Of a DNA stretch of 64,000 nt, positions 8,350 to 19,219 are shown piece after piece. Both the position numbers and the translations under genes were made by a program. This DNA is from Limnohabitans sp. (GTDB lineage: Bacteria > Pseudomonadota > Gammaproteobacteria > Burkholderiales > Burkholderiaceae_C), in contig JAOATL010000010.1 in the NCBI GenBank assembly GCA_030158125.1, positions 124,001-188,000 on the forward strand, written 5' to 3'. The stretch's first letter is position 1. Every line of letters starts with the position of its first letter. The notes under the pieces are model-generated. The model was not told where the DNA came from and searched no databases. It saw only the letters and a list, made by a program, of their open reading frames with translations.

Positions 8350-9377
8350 TGCAAAACAAGACAGGCACTCACAAACGCACTTGGCTAGGCTCGATCAGCG
8401 CCATGACTGCGCTTGCGCTCATGGGCAGCATTGGCTTTGCCAGCGCACAAAGCGGCACAGCCACCACCACGGCACCATCGAGCAAACCGATTCGTTTGGT
8501 GGTCCCTTATGCACCCGGTGGCCCCATCGATGTGACGGCACGTGCTTTGGCCGAACGCGTCAAAGACACGCTAGGCCTCGTCATCATTGACAACAAACCT
8601 GGTGCGGGCGGCAACTTGGGTGTTGACATTGTGGCCAAGGCACCTGCAGACGGATACACCATTGGCATCGCTGCAGTCGCTACACATGCCATCAATCCTT
8701 GGCTGTTCAGCAAGATGCCATTCAATGCCAGCACCGACTTTGCCGCCATCACGCAAATGGTGCGTGTGCCCAACGTGCTGGTCATGAATGCAGACACAGC
8801 CCAACGTCTCAAAATCAACACCGTGGCCGATTTGATTGCCTACGGCAAAGCTCACCCTGGCAAGCTGAATGTGGGCTCTGGTGGCAATGGCAGCGCGGGT
8901 CATTTGGCTGCCGAGATGTTCAAACGCGACGCTGGCATCTTTGCTGTTCACATTCCCTACAACGGCGGCAACCCCGCACAACTGGCCTTGTTGTCAGGTC
9001 AAGTCGATTTCAACTTTGACAACTTGGCCACGGCGGCTCCCAACATCAAAGCAGGCAAACTCAAAGCCCTCGCGGTCACCACGGCACAGCGCAGCAATGC
9101 CCTCCCCGACATTCCAGCCATGGCCGAAACTTTAAAGGGCTTTGAAGTGGACACTTGGTGGGGCTTGGTGGCACCGGCGGGTACGCCCGCCGCTGTGGTC
9201 TCACGTTTGAACCAAGCCTTTGCAACAGCCTTGGCTGCGCCCGAAACCAAAACACGCTTTGGGTTGATGATGGCCGAGCCTGTGAGCAGCACTCCTGAAC
9301 AATTTGCAGCGTTCATGAAGCGCGAATTGAGCAAATACGAGCCAGTGGTGAAAGCCAGCGGCGCCAAAGTCGATTGA
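8349..9377 (+). CDS. Bug-family (TctC) tripartite tricarboxylate receptor
   Basis: 342 residues. I chose the ATG at 8349 because it begins a clear signal peptide (basic NKTGTHKRTW, hydrophobic ISAMTALALMGSIGFASA) cut near ASAQ. The mature part has the Bug signatures KPIRLVVPYAPGGPIDVTAR and NKPGAGGNLGVDIVAKAPADGYT. These periplasmic proteins bind small carboxylates or aromatics and deliver them to TctAB permeases. No tctAB pair is adjacent; the window's pair is at 36.7-38.7 kb with its own receptor, so this may be an orphan receptor. The frame is open upstream to 8028 inside the reductase gene; that part is not real. Confidence 0.9.
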   Translation: MQNKTGTHKRTWLGSISAMTALALMGSIGFASAQSGTATTTAPSSKPIRLVVPYAPGGPIDVTARALAERVKDTLGLVIIDNKPGAGGNLGVDIVAKAPADGYTIGIAAVATHAINPWLFSKMPFNASTDFAAITQMVRVPNVLVMNADTAQRLKINTVADLIAYGKAHPGKLNVGSGGNGSAGHLAAEMFKRDAGIFAVHIPYNGGNPAQLALLSGQVDFNFDNLATAAPNIKAGKLKALAVTTAQRSNALPDIPAMAETLKGFEVDTWWGLVAPAGTPAAVVSRLNQAFATALAAPETKTRFGLMMAEPVSSTPEQFAAFMKRELSKYEPVVKASGAKVD

Positions 9378-9398
9378 AGCGACGCAGGCATCTCCCTC

Positions 9399-9430
9399 AA
9401 AAAAAAGGCGCTGAATTCAGCGCCTTTTTT
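9399..9430. terminator. Bidirectional intrinsic terminator
   Basis: The perfect palindrome GGCGCTGAATTCAGCGCC is flanked by an A-run on the left and a T-run on the right. It separates the convergent Bug receptor gene and livF. Confidence 0.9.
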
Positions 9431-10146
9431 CATTCACCTAAATAGGCTGCTCGAACTTTCGGATCGCTGAGCAATTCTTGCCCGGGCCCCGTCATGGAGA
9501 TCAAACCCGACTCCATCACATAGCCCCGGTTGGCAATGGCCAAAGCGCGGCTGGCGTTTTGTTCAACCAACAACACTGTGACGCCTTGCGCAAACACATC
9601 GCGCACCACTTCAAAGATTTTGTCCACCATGATGGGGGACAAACCCATAGAAGGCTCGTCCAGCAGCAACACTTTAGGACGGCTCATCAGCGCGCGGCCC
9701 ATGGCCAACATTTGCTGCTCACCGCCCGACATGGTGCCGGCCAATTGGTCTTTGCGTTCACGCAAGCGTGGAAAGGTGTGAAAGACTTTTTCGATGTCGT
9801 CTTGAATGGCGGCATTGTCGGTGCGAATGTAGGCACCCATCAGCAAATTCTCGATGATGGTCATGCGCGTGAACACCCCCCGGCCTTCTGGCACCATGGC
9901 CAAGCCTTGTTTGACCAAGTCCCAGGGGCCCTGCCCCACAATGCTTTTGCCCAAATACTCGATGTCACCACCGTGGATGGGCAAGGTGCCGGTGATGGCT
10001 TTCATGGTGGTGGTTTTGCCCGCACCATTGGAGCCAATCAAGGACACCAATTCGCCTTCGTGCACTTCAAAGTCCACGCCCTTGACAGCCTGAATGCCGC
10101 CGTAGGCCACTTGCAGGCCTTTGACTTTCAACAATGTGGCTGTCAT
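9430..10146 (-). CDS. livF: Branched-chain amino acid ABC transporter ATP-binding protein LivF
   Basis: 238 residues. Walker A is GSNGAGKTT near residue 38, the ABC signature MSGGEQQML near residue 139 and Walker B VLLLDEPSMGLSP near residue 159. Length and the ending EELLSDPKVRAAYLGE-type tail are typical of LivF. It is the last gene of the livHMGF order and lies one base after livG. It powers uptake of branched-chain amino acids or, in many Burkholderiales, other small amides or aromatic acids. Confidence 0.93.
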   Translation of the reverse strand: MTATLLKVKGLQVAYGGIQAVKGVDFEVHEGELVSLIGSNGAGKTTTMKAITGTLPIHGGDIEYLGKSIVGQGPWDLVKQGLAMVPEGRGVFTRMTIIENLLMGAYIRTDNAAIQDDIEKVFHTFPRLRERKDQLAGTMSGGEQQMLAMGRALMSRPKVLLLDEPSMGLSPIMVDKIFEVVRDVFAQGVTVLLVEQNASRALAIANRGYVMESGLISMTGPGQELLSDPKVRAAYLGE

Positions 10147-10147
10147 C

Positions 10148-10936
10148 TCAATGTCCTCCGGTGCCCAAATAGGCTTCGATCACTTTTTCATTTTTCTGCA
10201 CGTCAGCGGGGGTGCCTTCGGCAATTTTTTTGCCGTAGTCGAGCACGGTGACGCGATCGCACAAACCCATCACCAACTTCACATCGTGCTCAATCAGCAA
10301 GATGGTGCGGTTGTCTTTGCGGATTCGGTCGATGAGTTCGCGCAATTGGACTTTTTCGGTGGCATTCATACCAGCAGCAGGCTCGTCCAGCGCTATCAGC
10401 TGCGGGTCTGTGGCCAAGGCGCGCGCAATTTCCAAACGGCGTTGATCGCCATACGACAAGGTGCGTGCACGGTAGTCGGCGTATTTGCCAATGCCCACGT
10501 AGTCCAATAGCTCTTGTGCACGTTGCGCAATTTCGGCTTCTTCTTGTTTGAATGTGGGCGTTCTGAAAATGGCACCCAACAAACCTGATGAGGTTCGCAC
10601 GTGGCGCCCCACCATCACGTTTTCCAAAGCCGTCATTTCTGCAAACAAACGGATGTTTTGGAAGGTGCGTGCAATACCGGCCTGTGCCACTTCGTGCACG
10701 GCTGTGGGTTGGTAGGGCTTTCCTGCCAATTCAAACGTACCGCTGTCTGGCGTGTAGAGGCCCGTGATGACGTTGAAGAAGGTGGTTTTGCCTGCACCAT
10801 TTGGACCGATCAGGCCATACACCTGACCGCGTTCAATCGTCATATCGACATCGGACAAAGCTTGCAAGCCGCCAAAGCGTTTGGAGATGCCCGCCACTTT
10901 TAAAACTGTATTGCTCATTGGATTTTCTACACGCAT
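10148..10936 (-). CDS. livG: Branched-chain amino acid ABC transporter ATP-binding protein LivG
   Basis: 262 residues from the ATG at 10936, chosen because GGGAG lies 6 bases upstream; it begins 1 base after the livM stop. A longer frame to 10978 runs into livM. Walker A is GPNGAGKTT, the signature is LSYGDQRRLEIARAL (SYGDQ instead of SGGQQ, typical for LivG) and Walker B is LIALDEPAAGMN. LivG is the second ATPase subunit, forming a heterodimer with LivF at the inner membrane. Confidence 0.93.
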   Translation of the reverse strand: MRVENPMSNTVLKVAGISKRFGGLQALSDVDMTIERGQVYGLIGPNGAGKTTFFNVITGLYTPDSGTFELAGKPYQPTAVHEVAQAGIARTFQNIRLFAEMTALENVMVGRHVRTSSGLLGAIFRTPTFKQEEAEIAQRAQELLDYVGIGKYADYRARTLSYGDQRRLEIARALATDPQLIALDEPAAGMNATEKVQLRELIDRIRKDNRTILLIEHDVKLVMGLCDRVTVLDYGKKIAEGTPADVQKNEKVIEAYLGTGGH

Positions 10937-10937
10937 C

Positions 10938-12023
10938 TCAGGCTCCCTCTTTCGTTTGAAGGGCTTTGCCATGTTCATGGGAAGGCCACAAACCGCGAGG
11001 ACGCATCAGCATGATGATGATCATGGCCAAGGCAATCAGCAATTGGCGCAGAATGGCCGCGTCAATTCGGCCGTCGGTCATGGACTGCAAAGGCCCCGCC
11101 ACATATCGCAAAATTTCGGGCAAGGCGGACAACAGCACTGCGCCCAAAATTACGCCTGGCAAGTGGCCCAAGCCCCCCAACACCACCATGGCCACAATCA
11201 TGACCGACTCCATCAAGCTGAACGACTCAGGGGATATGAAACCCTGGAAACCGGCAAACATGGCACCCGAAATGCCGCCAAAAGTAGCGCCCATGCCAAA
11301 GGCCATGAGTTTCAAATTGCGCGTGTTCAAGCCCATCGCTTTGGCGGCAATTTCGTCTTCGCGAATGGCCATCCAAGCGCGGCCAATGCGAGAGACTTCT
11401 AAGCGATAAGAAATCAGGATGGTGACCAGCACCAAGGCCAAGAACAGGTAGTAGTACAAACTGACGGACGCCACCTCAAAGCCCAGCACGTCCAGTTTTT
11501 TACCTAAGTTGATGCCAAAGAAATGGATCGCATCAATTTGATTCAAGCCCTTGGGCCCATTGGTGATGTTGACGGGCTGGTCCAGGTTGTTCAAAAACAC
11601 ACGGATGATTTCGCCAAAACCCAATGTGACGATGGCCAAGTAATCACCGCGCAGCTTCAGTGTAGGTGCGCCCAGCAACATGCCAAACAAACCTGCCACA
11701 ACAGCCCCTACCGGCACGATGACCCACAGGGGCATGTGCAAGCCGCCCGGAAACATGGCGGCAATGAGCGGGAAGGTTTCAGTCAAATGCGGCGAAGCCA
11801 AGAGACCGTACATGTAAGCGCCAACCGCAAAGAAGGCAACATAACCCAAGTCTAGCAAGCCGGCGTAACCCACCACAATGTTCAGGCCAACAGCCAGCAA
11901 AACGTAGAGCAAAGCCATGTCGGCAATGCGCACCCAGGCATTGCCAAACTGCTGCAATACCAAGGGCAACACCAGCAACAACACGCCTAGGGCAAGCGCT
12001 TTTGAATTTTTAGAGACATTCAT
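10938..12023 (-). CDS. livM: Branched-chain amino acid ABC transporter permease LivM
   Basis: 361 residues from the ATG at 12023 (MNVSKNSKAL). A frame open to 12068 would overlap livH and is less likely. It has about nine hydrophobic segments and the LivM hallmark blocks VVGYAGLLDLGYVAFFAVGA near the start and LRGDYLAIVTLGFGEI in the middle. It pairs with LivH to form the membrane channel. It lies 19 bp after livH and 1 bp before livG, in one operon. Confidence 0.92.
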   Translation of the reverse strand: MNVSKNSKALALGVLLLVLPLVLQQFGNAWVRIADMALLYVLLAVGLNIVVGYAGLLDLGYVAFFAVGAYMYGLLASPHLTETFPLIAAMFPGGLHMPLWVIVPVGAVVAGLFGMLLGAPTLKLRGDYLAIVTLGFGEIIRVFLNNLDQPVNITNGPKGLNQIDAIHFFGINLGKKLDVLGFEVASVSLYYYLFLALVLVTILISYRLEVSRIGRAWMAIREDEIAAKAMGLNTRNLKLMAFGMGATFGGISGAMFAGFQGFISPESFSLMESVMIVAMVVLGGLGHLPGVILGAVLLSALPEILRYVAGPLQSMTDGRIDAAILRQLLIALAMIIIMLMRPRGLWPSHEHGKALQTKEGA

Positions 12024-12042
12024 ATTATTTTGAAACTCCAAC

Positions 12043-12972
12043 TTAAGCGCGATCGGCCACACGTTCACCCATCAAGCCCGAAGGTCGCAGGGTCAGCACC
12101 ACAATGAGCACAATGAACGCAAAAATATCGGCATAGTGACTGCCCAGCACACCGCCTGTGAGATGCCCAATGTAGCCAGAGCCAATTGACTCAATGAGGC
12201 CAAGCAAGATACCGCCCACCACAGCCCCAGTTAAATTGCCAATGCCGCCAAACACCGCTGCGGTAAAGGCTTTCAAGCCAGGCAAAAAGCCCATGCTGTG
12301 ATGCACAGTGCCGTAGTTGGAGGCAAACATCACCCCCGCAATGGCAGCCAACACAGCACCGATGATGAAGGTGGCAGATATGACCATGTCTGGTTTGACA
12401 CCCATCAAGGCCGCCACCCGAGGATTCTCGGAAGTGGCGCGCATGGCTCGACCCAGTTTGGTGGCATTGACCAACCACATCAGCACTGCCAAAGAAATGG
12501 CCGTGACACCCAGAATCATGATTTGAGTGGTGGAGATGACCGCCCCTCCCAATTGAATGGGCGTGGTGGACAACAAGGTTGGGAATGGCTTGTAGTTGGG
12601 CTTCCAGATGATCATGGCCAAGGTTTGCAGCAAGATGCTAACGCCAATGGCCGTGATGAGCGGCGCCAACTTAGGGCTGTTGCGCAAAGGGCGGTAGGCA
12701 ATTTTTTCAATTGCAAAATTGAGCGACGCAGCGACCACACTGGCAATCACCAAAGAGATTAACAACATCAACCAACCCGGCATGCCAGGTGTCGCCTCTT
12801 GCATCAAAGCAATGACCGACCAACTGGTAAGCGCCGCCACCATCAGTACTTCGCCATGCGCGAAGTTGATCAAATTAATGATGCCGTACACCATGGTGTA
12901 GCCCAAGGCGATCAAAGCATACATGCTGCCTTGCACCAAGCCATTGATCACTTGTTGAATAAATACATCCAT
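12043..12972 (-). CDS. livH: Branched-chain amino acid ABC transporter permease LivH
   Basis: 309 residues, all-membrane. Blocks typical of LivH are visible: QQVINGLVQGSMYALIALGY at the N-terminus, MVYGIINLINFAHGE, and ENPRVAALMGVKPD. It is the first gene of livHMGF. No livK/livJ substrate-binding gene is in front of it: the upstream neighbour on the same strand is rarA. The binding protein must be elsewhere, so the true ligand cannot be read from context. Confidence 0.92.
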   Translation of the reverse strand: MDVFIQQVINGLVQGSMYALIALGYTMVYGIINLINFAHGEVLMVAALTSWSVIALMQEATPGMPGWLMLLISLVIASVVAASLNFAIEKIAYRPLRNSPKLAPLITAIGVSILLQTLAMIIWKPNYKPFPTLLSTTPIQLGGAVISTTQIMILGVTAISLAVLMWLVNATKLGRAMRATSENPRVAALMGVKPDMVISATFIIGAVLAAIAGVMFASNYGTVHHSMGFLPGLKAFTAAVFGGIGNLTGAVVGGILLGLIESIGSGYIGHLTGGVLGSHYADIFAFIVLIVVLTLRPSGLMGERVADRA

Positions 12973-12985
12973 ACCTACACTCCTG

Positions 12986-14287
12986 TTATTTGGCCGGTCG
13001 TGCGCGATTCATGTCGCGCAAACTGGCCATTTTTTCTGCTATTTTCAACTCTAAGCCCCGCTCAACCGGTCGATAAAAACCTGGTGCAGGCATGCCATCA
13101 GGGAGGTAATTCTCGCCTGCTGCAAAGCCATCTGCTTCATCATGGGCATAGCGATAACCCTTGCCGTAGTCCAAAGACTTCATCAATTGAGTGGGCGCAT
13201 TGCGTAAATGCATCGGCACAGGCCTGGTTCCGTCTTTTTTGACCCAGGCCTTGGCTTCGTTGAAAGCTTTGTAAACCGCATTTGATTTGGCCGCCACAGC
13301 CAAATAAATGACGCATTCTGCCAGAGCCAGTTCCCCCTCCGGGCTACCAAGGCGTTCGTACACCTCGGCCGCGTCTAGCGCCAGTCGCAGCGCCCGGGGA
13401 TCGGCCAAGCCGATGTCCTCGGCCGCCATTCGAATAAGGCGCCGCGCCATGTACCTGGGATCGGCGCCACCATCGAGCATGCGCGTGAACCAGTACAAAG
13501 CGGCATCGGGGTCAGAGCCTCTGACCGATTTGTGCAAGGCACTGATGGTGTCGTAAAACTGCTCACCACCTTTGTCGTATCGCCGCATGCGCTCGCCTAG
13601 CACCTTCAAAAGCCAGGCATCTGAAATGCTGTCGAGTTTTTCGCGCTGTGCGGCCACTGCCAAGGTTTCTAGCGTGTTGAGCAAACGTCGCGCATCACCG
13701 TCGGCGTAAGCAATGAGCCGCTGTTCTGCGTCTGCCTCTATGGCTGCAATGGCACCAATTGCCAGTGCGCGCTTGACGATTTGCTTCAGATCGTCTTCAT
13801 TCAAAGCTTGCAACACATACACCGCGGCACGCGACAGCAAGGCTGAGTTGACCTCAAACGAAGGGTTTTCTGTGGTGGCCCCAATGAAGGTGAACAAGCC
13901 ACTTTCGACATGCGGCAAGAAAGCGTCTTGTTGGCTTTTGTTGAAGCGATGCACCTCGTCCACAAACACGATGGTGCGCTGAGGTTGAAGGCCATGGAGG
14001 GCCGCCTGCGCTTTTTCCACCGCTTCACGAATGTCTTTGACGCCACCCAAAACCGCACTGATGCTGATGAATTGAGCATCAAAGGCATCTGCCATCAAGC
14101 GTGCAATGGTGGTTTTTCCCACGCCCGGCGGGCCCCACAAAATACAACTGTGAGGCTGACCCGATTCAAATGCGAGGCGCAAGGCCAAGCCCTCGCCAAT
14201 CAGATGCTGTTGGCCAATGACCTCACCCAAGTTGCGTGGCCGCAATCGCTCAGCGAGCGGTTGTTGCAAATGAGCACTGGCCGTCAT
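12986..14287 (-). CDS. rarA: Replication-associated recombination protein A (MgsA/RarA AAA ATPase)
   Basis: 433 residues, close to E. coli RarA (447). It starts with PLAERLRPRNLGEVIGQQHL, followed by Walker A WGPPGVGKTT near residue 51, Walker B IVFVDEVHRFNKSQQD near residue 107 and the sensor GATTENPSFEVNSALLSRA near residue 136. The C-terminal MgsA tetramerisation domain includes SVRGSDPDAALYW. The family acts at stalled replication forks. It overlaps lolA by 4 bp at its start. Confidence 0.94.
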   Translation of the reverse strand: MTASAHLQQPLAERLRPRNLGEVIGQQHLIGEGLALRLAFESGQPHSCILWGPPGVGKTTIARLMADAFDAQFISISAVLGGVKDIREAVEKAQAALHGLQPQRTIVFVDEVHRFNKSQQDAFLPHVESGLFTFIGATTENPSFEVNSALLSRAAVYVLQALNEDDLKQIVKRALAIGAIAAIEADAEQRLIAYADGDARRLLNTLETLAVAAQREKLDSISDAWLLKVLGERMRRYDKGGEQFYDTISALHKSVRGSDPDAALYWFTRMLDGGADPRYMARRLIRMAAEDIGLADPRALRLALDAAEVYERLGSPEGELALAECVIYLAVAAKSNAVYKAFNEAKAWVKKDGTRPVPMHLRNAPTQLMKSLDYGKGYRYAHDEADGFAAGENYLPDGMPAPGFYRPVERGLELKIAEKMASLRDMNRARPAK

Positions 14288-14952
14288 GGGCGAATGACCT
14301 GCGCACCAGCGGGCGTTTTGAATTGGAAGGTGTCCGAAGATAACTTGGGGTTGACCTCAAAATTCTGAAAACTGAGTCGCGAGGTTTGACCTAAACCATC
14401 CACAATTTCGAGCACGGTTAAGACAGGCACAGTGCCTGTGCCTAAGTCAGACTTCAAGCCCACACGAATGCTTTGGAGCGCACCATCAGAACGCTTTGGC
14501 GTGGCACTGACCCATTGCAGCCCCTCGGCGTCGGGTTCTGCTTTCAAATTGAATTCCACTTGAAGCGCCTTCAGATCACCCGAAGAGGCAATGAACGCGG
14601 CGGGTGTTTGGCTCAACAATTGGCTTTGCTTGCGTACCGTCACCTGGTTCAAGTCTGCGTCGTAAAGCCACAGAGACTGGCCATCCGACACCATGCTTTG
14701 GACAAAGGGTTTTTGATAGAGGAACCGAAACTGCTGCGGCCTTTGAAAATCGAAGGTACCCGAAGAAGTTTTTCGCCTTGGCGCCTGGTCAGCTTTGGTG
14801 GGACCAGTGACCACTTGGGTGAACTGCGCCCGACCGCTTTGCGTTTGCTTGAGAAAAAGACTCAAGGCATCCAGCGGATTTTGAGCAAAAGCCAAGGTCG
14901 AGAGTTGCAATGCGAGTAAACCGATGCCGATGGACTGAAGGATGACTTTCAT
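14284..14952 (-). CDS. lolA: Outer-membrane lipoprotein carrier protein LolA
   Basis: 222 residues. A signal peptide (MKVILQSIGIGLLALQLSTLAFA) ends near residue 23. The mature part has the LolA core: SGTFDFQRPQQFRFLYQKPF, DGQSLWLYDADLNQVTVR and the terminal LSFQNFEVNPKLSSDTFQF. LolA carries lipoproteins through the periplasm from LolCDE to LolB. Gene order ftsK-lolA-rarA is common in betaproteobacteria. It is 26 bp after ftsK and overlaps rarA by 4 bp. Confidence 0.93.
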   Translation of the reverse strand: MKVILQSIGIGLLALQLSTLAFAQNPLDALSLFLKQTQSGRAQFTQVVTGPTKADQAPRRKTSSGTFDFQRPQQFRFLYQKPFVQSMVSDGQSLWLYDADLNQVTVRKQSQLLSQTPAAFIASSGDLKALQVEFNLKAEPDAEGLQWVSATPKRSDGALQSIRVGLKSDLGTGTVPVLTVLEIVDGLGQTSRLSFQNFEVNPKLSSDTFQFKTPAGAQVIRP

Positions 14953-14978
14953 GGCTAGACCTGAGATGGTGCAAAGGC

Positions 14979-17402
14979 TTATTCAGTGCGCGCAGGCACC
15001 AAAATTTCCCGTTGGCCATTGTTGCTCATGGCACTGACCAAGCCCGCCTTTTCCATTTCTTCGACCAAACGTGCGGCGCGGTTGTAGCCAATTTTGAGAT
15101 GACGTTGCACCAGTGAAATACTGGCCTTGCGATTCTTCAACACCACTTCGACCGCTTGGTCGTACATGGGGTCTTTTTCGGCATCACCACTCTCACCATA
15201 GCCCGTGTCTTCACCGTCGGTGGTGCCACCTTCCAACACGCCTTCAATGTAATCGGGGTCGCCTTGGGTTTTAAGGTAGCTGACCACGCGGTGCACTTCT
15301 TCGTCACTGACAAAGGCGCCATGAACACGAATAGGAAAACCCGTGCCCGATGGCATGTACAACATGTCGCCCATGCCCAGCAAGGCCTCTGCGCCCATCT
15401 GGTCCAGGATGGTTCGGCTGTCAATTTTGCTGGACACTTGGAACGCAATGCGTGTGGGAATGTTGGCTTTGATCAAGCCCGTGATCACATCCACACTGGG
15501 ACGCTGCGTGGCTAAAATCAAATGAATGCCGGCAGCCCGTGCCTTTTGTGCCAAACGCGCAATGAGCTCTTCAATTTTCTTGCCCACCACCATCATCAGG
15601 TCGGCCAACTCGTCGATCACCACCACAATGTGCGGTAAGCGCTTGAGTGGTTCGGGATCATCGGGCGTGAGGCTAAACGGGTTCAAAATGAACTCTTCGC
15701 GTTCGGTGGCTTCGTCAATTTTGGCGTTGTAACCGGCCAAATTGCGCACGCCCATTTTGCTCATCAACTTGTAGCGACGTTCCATTTCGCCCACACACCA
15801 ATTGAGGCCGTGGGCCGCTTGTCGCATGTCGGTGACCACGGGTGCCAACAAGTGCGGAATGCCTTCGTAGACCGACATCTCCAACATCTTGGGGTCGATC
15901 ATGAGCAGCCTGACATCGCGCGCTTCGGCTTTGTAGAGCAAAGACAAAATCATGGCGTTGATACCCACGGATTTACCAGAGCCCGTGGTACCCGCCACCA
16001 ACACGTGCGGCATCTTGGCCAAATCAGCCACAACAGGGTTGCCCACAATGTCTTTGCCCAAACCCATGGTGAGCAAGGACTTGGCTTCGTTGTAGACCTG
16101 TGAGCCCAAAATTTCGCTGAGCTTGATGGACTGGCGTTTGGCATTGGGCAATTCCAAGGCCATGTAATTTTTTCCCGGAATGGTTTCGACCACACGAATG
16201 GAAATGAGACTGAGTGAACGCGCCAGATCTTTGGCCAAGTTGACCACTTGCGAACCCTTCACACCCGTGGCAGGCTCGATCTCGTACCGCGTGATGACGG
16301 GCCCAGGCGCAGCCGCCACCACACGCACTTCCACGCCAAAATCTTTGAGGCGTTTTTCAATCATGCGGCTGGTCATTTCCAGCGTTTCAGGGGCCACGCC
16401 TTCTTGGCGGAGCGTGAGGCTGTCGAGCAAATCAACCTGCGGCAATTTGCTGTCGGGCAACTCGTTGAACAAAGGCTTTTGACGCTCTTTGACCACCCGC
16501 TCACTGCGTGGCACTTCCACCACAGGGGCTTCAATGACCATGGGTGCCACAGGCTCGGCAAACACGGGGGCTGCAACGCCTGCTGCGGCAAACAGGGGTT
16601 TTTCTTCAAATTCATTTTCAAAGGGATGCAGTTGCGGCTCAACGGGCAACTTGGCTTGCAATTGTTCGCGCTCACGCAAGGCCTGCTGGCCCATGGCCAA
16701 GTCTTCTTCCATTTCGCGTTTGACTTGGCGTGACTGCATCAGGCCATCCAATTTGGCGCCCAAGTTTTCACACACTTGTCCCCAAGAAAAACCAAACGCC
16801 CAACCCATGCCCAAGGCCAAGCAGGCAACTTCTATCAAGGTTGCGCCGTTGAATCCCAGCCACTTGAGTGAAAAATGCCCCACGGCGTAGCCCAATGCAC
16901 CGCCGCTTGTGCCTGGCAACAGCACATCCCAACGGGTGAGCCGAGCCCACTCGAGTGCACTGCTGGAAGACATGAGAACCACCAATCCGGCCCAAAACAC
17001 CAAGCGTGTTTTCCAGCTGGCTTCTTCTGAGGGTTGCGCAGCAATGGCGGCTTCATCGCCCCTGAGCCATTCAGCCCAGGCATTGAGCCAAACACGCGCC
17101 AACAAGGCGACCAACCACCAGGCTGAATAACCAAAGCAAAAATACATGCCATCGGCCAACCATGCGCCCACCAAGCCCATCCAATTGAGTACAGGGCCAC
17201 CCAGTCCCGAGCCAGACCACGAGGGGTCTTTGGGACTGAAACTGAACATGGCCAAAGCCAAGACCAAAAGCAAAGCTGCGCCCATGAACAGGACGATTTC
17301 TTGCGTGAAACGCATCAAACCGGTACCTTCAGACAACCCATTGCGTGAGTCGTTTTCTGAGGCGCCAGCAGCGTTGGTGAGGGTACGGAGTGAGTAAGTC
17401 AT
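14979..17402 (-). CDS. ftsK: DNA translocase FtsK
   Basis: 807 residues. The first 200 residues hold about four membrane segments; a short linker (about 220-310) follows. The motor has Walker [13 protein letters not shown] near residue 470 and Walker [15 protein letters not shown]. The C-terminal winged-helix gamma domain ([20 protein letters not shown]) reads KOPS sites. FtsK anchors at the septum, pumps DNA and activates XerCD at dif. Start chosen at 17402 because GAGGG lies 7 bases upstream. The linker is short compared with E. coli FtsK (1329 residues), as is usual for SpoIIIE-sized betaproteobacterial versions. Confidence 0.95.
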   Translation of the reverse strand: MTYSLRTLTNAAGASENDSRNGLSEGTGLMRFTQEIVLFMGAALLLVLALAMFSFSPKDPSWSGSGLGGPVLNWMGLVGAWLADGMYFCFGYSAWWLVALLARVWLNAWAEWLRGDEAAIAAQPSEEASWKTRLVFWAGLVVLMSSSSALEWARLTRWDVLLPGTSGGALGYAVGHFSLKWLGFNGATLIEVACLALGMGWAFGFSWGQVCENLGAKLDGLMQSRQVKREMEEDLAMGQQALREREQLQAKLPVEPQLHPFENEFEEKPLFAAAGVAAPVFAEPVAPMVIEAPVVEVPRSERVVKERQKPLFNELPDSKLPQVDLLDSLTLRQEGVAPETLEMTSRMIEKRLKDFGVEVRVVAAAPGPVITRYEIEPATGVKGSQVVNLAKDLARSLSLISIRVVETIPGKNYMALELPNAKRQSIKLSEILGSQVYNEAKSLLTMGLGKDIVGNPVVADLAKMPHVLVAGTTGSGKSVGINAMILSLLYKAEARDVRLLMIDPKMLEMSVYEGIPHLLAPVVTDMRQAAHGLNWCVGEMERRYKLMSKMGVRNLAGYNAKIDEATEREEFILNPFSLTPDDPEPLKRLPHIVVVIDELADLMMVVGKKIEELIARLAQKARAAGIHLILATQRPSVDVITGLIKANIPTRIAFQVSSKIDSRTILDQMGAEALLGMGDMLYMPSGTGFPIRVHGAFVSDEEVHRVVSYLKTQGDPDYIEGVLEGGTTDGEDTGYGESGDAEKDPMYDQAVEVVLKNRKASISLVQRHLKIGYNRAARLVEEMEKAGLVSAMSNNGQREILVPARTE

Positions 17403-17476
17403 GGTTTAACCCTCAAGCTTACCCGATAGACCCTGTCAAACAGGTGTTTGCCAAGCTTCTTACAATGTGGTTTTAG

Positions 17477-18472
<996 letters not shown>

Positions 18473-18485
18473 TTCTCCGTAACAG

Positions 18486-18506
18486 GGGGTGGTTTTGTGC
18501 CACCCC
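18486..18506 (+). terminator. Possible terminator hairpin after trxB
   Basis: A 7-bp stem (GGGGTGG with CCACCCC) with a 7-base loop begins 13 bases after the trxB stop. No T-run follows, so it may not terminate alone. Confidence 0.35.
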
Positions 18507-18540
18507 AAGCCTTGGTCGCTTGGTTTTTGGCACTTTTTGC

Positions 18541-18570
18541 TTGGTTGAGGCCCAAAAAGCTGTCTATAAT
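18541..18570 (+). promoter_or_regulatory. Sigma-70-type promoter for rpmB-rpmG
   Basis: The hexamers TTGGTT and TATAAT (perfect -10) are 18 bases apart. Transcription would start near 18577, giving a leader of about 160 bases before rpmB. I see no recognisable ribosomal-protein leader structure in it. Confidence 0.65.
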
Positions 18571-18737
18571 CCAAGGCTTTGCTGAGTACTCCCTCTTGGG
18601 GACTTTTCAAAATGGGTTACCGCCACCCTTCTGGCGAGGTGAGGCTGGAGCGCCTTAAGTTGTGCAAGTCAGCGATCGCGCTGCCTTCGCATCACTGATC
18701 AGGCACCAGCTGTTTATAAAAGTATCGGAGTGTCCAC

Positions 18738-18971
18738 ATGGCACGCGTCTGCGACGTAACGGGCAAAGGCCCAATGGTCGGAAACAATGTTTCCCACGCC
18801 AACAACAAAACCAAGCGCCGGTTCCTGCCGAACCTGCAATATCGCCGTTTCTGGGTAGAGAGCGAAAACCGTTGGGTGCGCCTGCGCGTTTCCAGCGCCG
18901 CTTTGCGCCTGATCGACAAAAATGGCATTGATGCCGTTCTCGCAGACCTGCGTGAACGCGGTCAAGCCTAA
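18738..18971 (+). CDS. rpmB: 50S ribosomal protein L28
   Basis: 77 residues, the standard L28 length. It starts [21 protein letters not shown] and contains [20 protein letters not shown], both diagnostic of L28. CGGAG lies 7 bases before the ATG. rpmG follows after 20 bp, the widespread rpmB-rpmG pair. Both are structural proteins of the large ribosomal subunit. Confidence 0.97.
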   Translation: MARVCDVTGKGPMVGNNVSHANNKTKRRFLPNLQYRRFWVESENRWVRLRVSSAALRLIDKNGIDAVLADLRERGQA

Positions 18972-18991
18972 ACCCTAACAGGAGCACCATC

Positions 18992-19162
18992 ATGGCAAGC
19001 AAAGGCGGACGCGAAAAAATCAAGCTGGAATCTACAGCTGGTACTGGTCACTTCTACACGACCAGCAAGAACAAGAAAACAATGCCCGAGAAAATGTCGA
19101 TCATGAAGTTCGACCCAAAAGCTCGCAAGCACGTTGAGTACAAGGAAATCAAACTGAAGTAA
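18992..19162 (+). CDS. rpmG: 50S ribosomal protein L33
   Basis: 56 residues: starts [20 protein letters not shown] and ends [14 protein letters not shown], a standard proteobacterial L33. AGGAG is 7 bases before the ATG. The zinc-binding cysteines of some L33 versions are absent (the C-minus form), common in betaproteobacteria. Second gene of the rpmB operon, closed by a strong terminator. Confidence 0.97.
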   Translation: MASKGGREKIKLESTAGTGHFYTTSKNKKTMPEKMSIMKFDPKARKHVEYKEIKLK

Positions 19163-19177
19163 TTCAGCTTGACCCAA

Positions 19178-19206
19178 CAAAAAGCCCGCTGACGCGGGCT
19201 TTTTTG
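19178..19206 (+). terminator. Intrinsic terminator of rpmB-rpmG
   Basis: A GC-rich stem (AAGCCCGC with GCGGGCTT) with a 4-base TGAC loop is followed by a seven-T run. Confidence 0.93.
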
Positions 19207-19219
19207 TTTCTGAGGTTGA

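Noticed and set aside
12986-17402. CRISPR array or rRNA operon anywhere in the window
   Set aside because: No regularly spaced direct repeats or rRNA sequence were seen; the only repeat family is the palindromic element near 19.3 kb.
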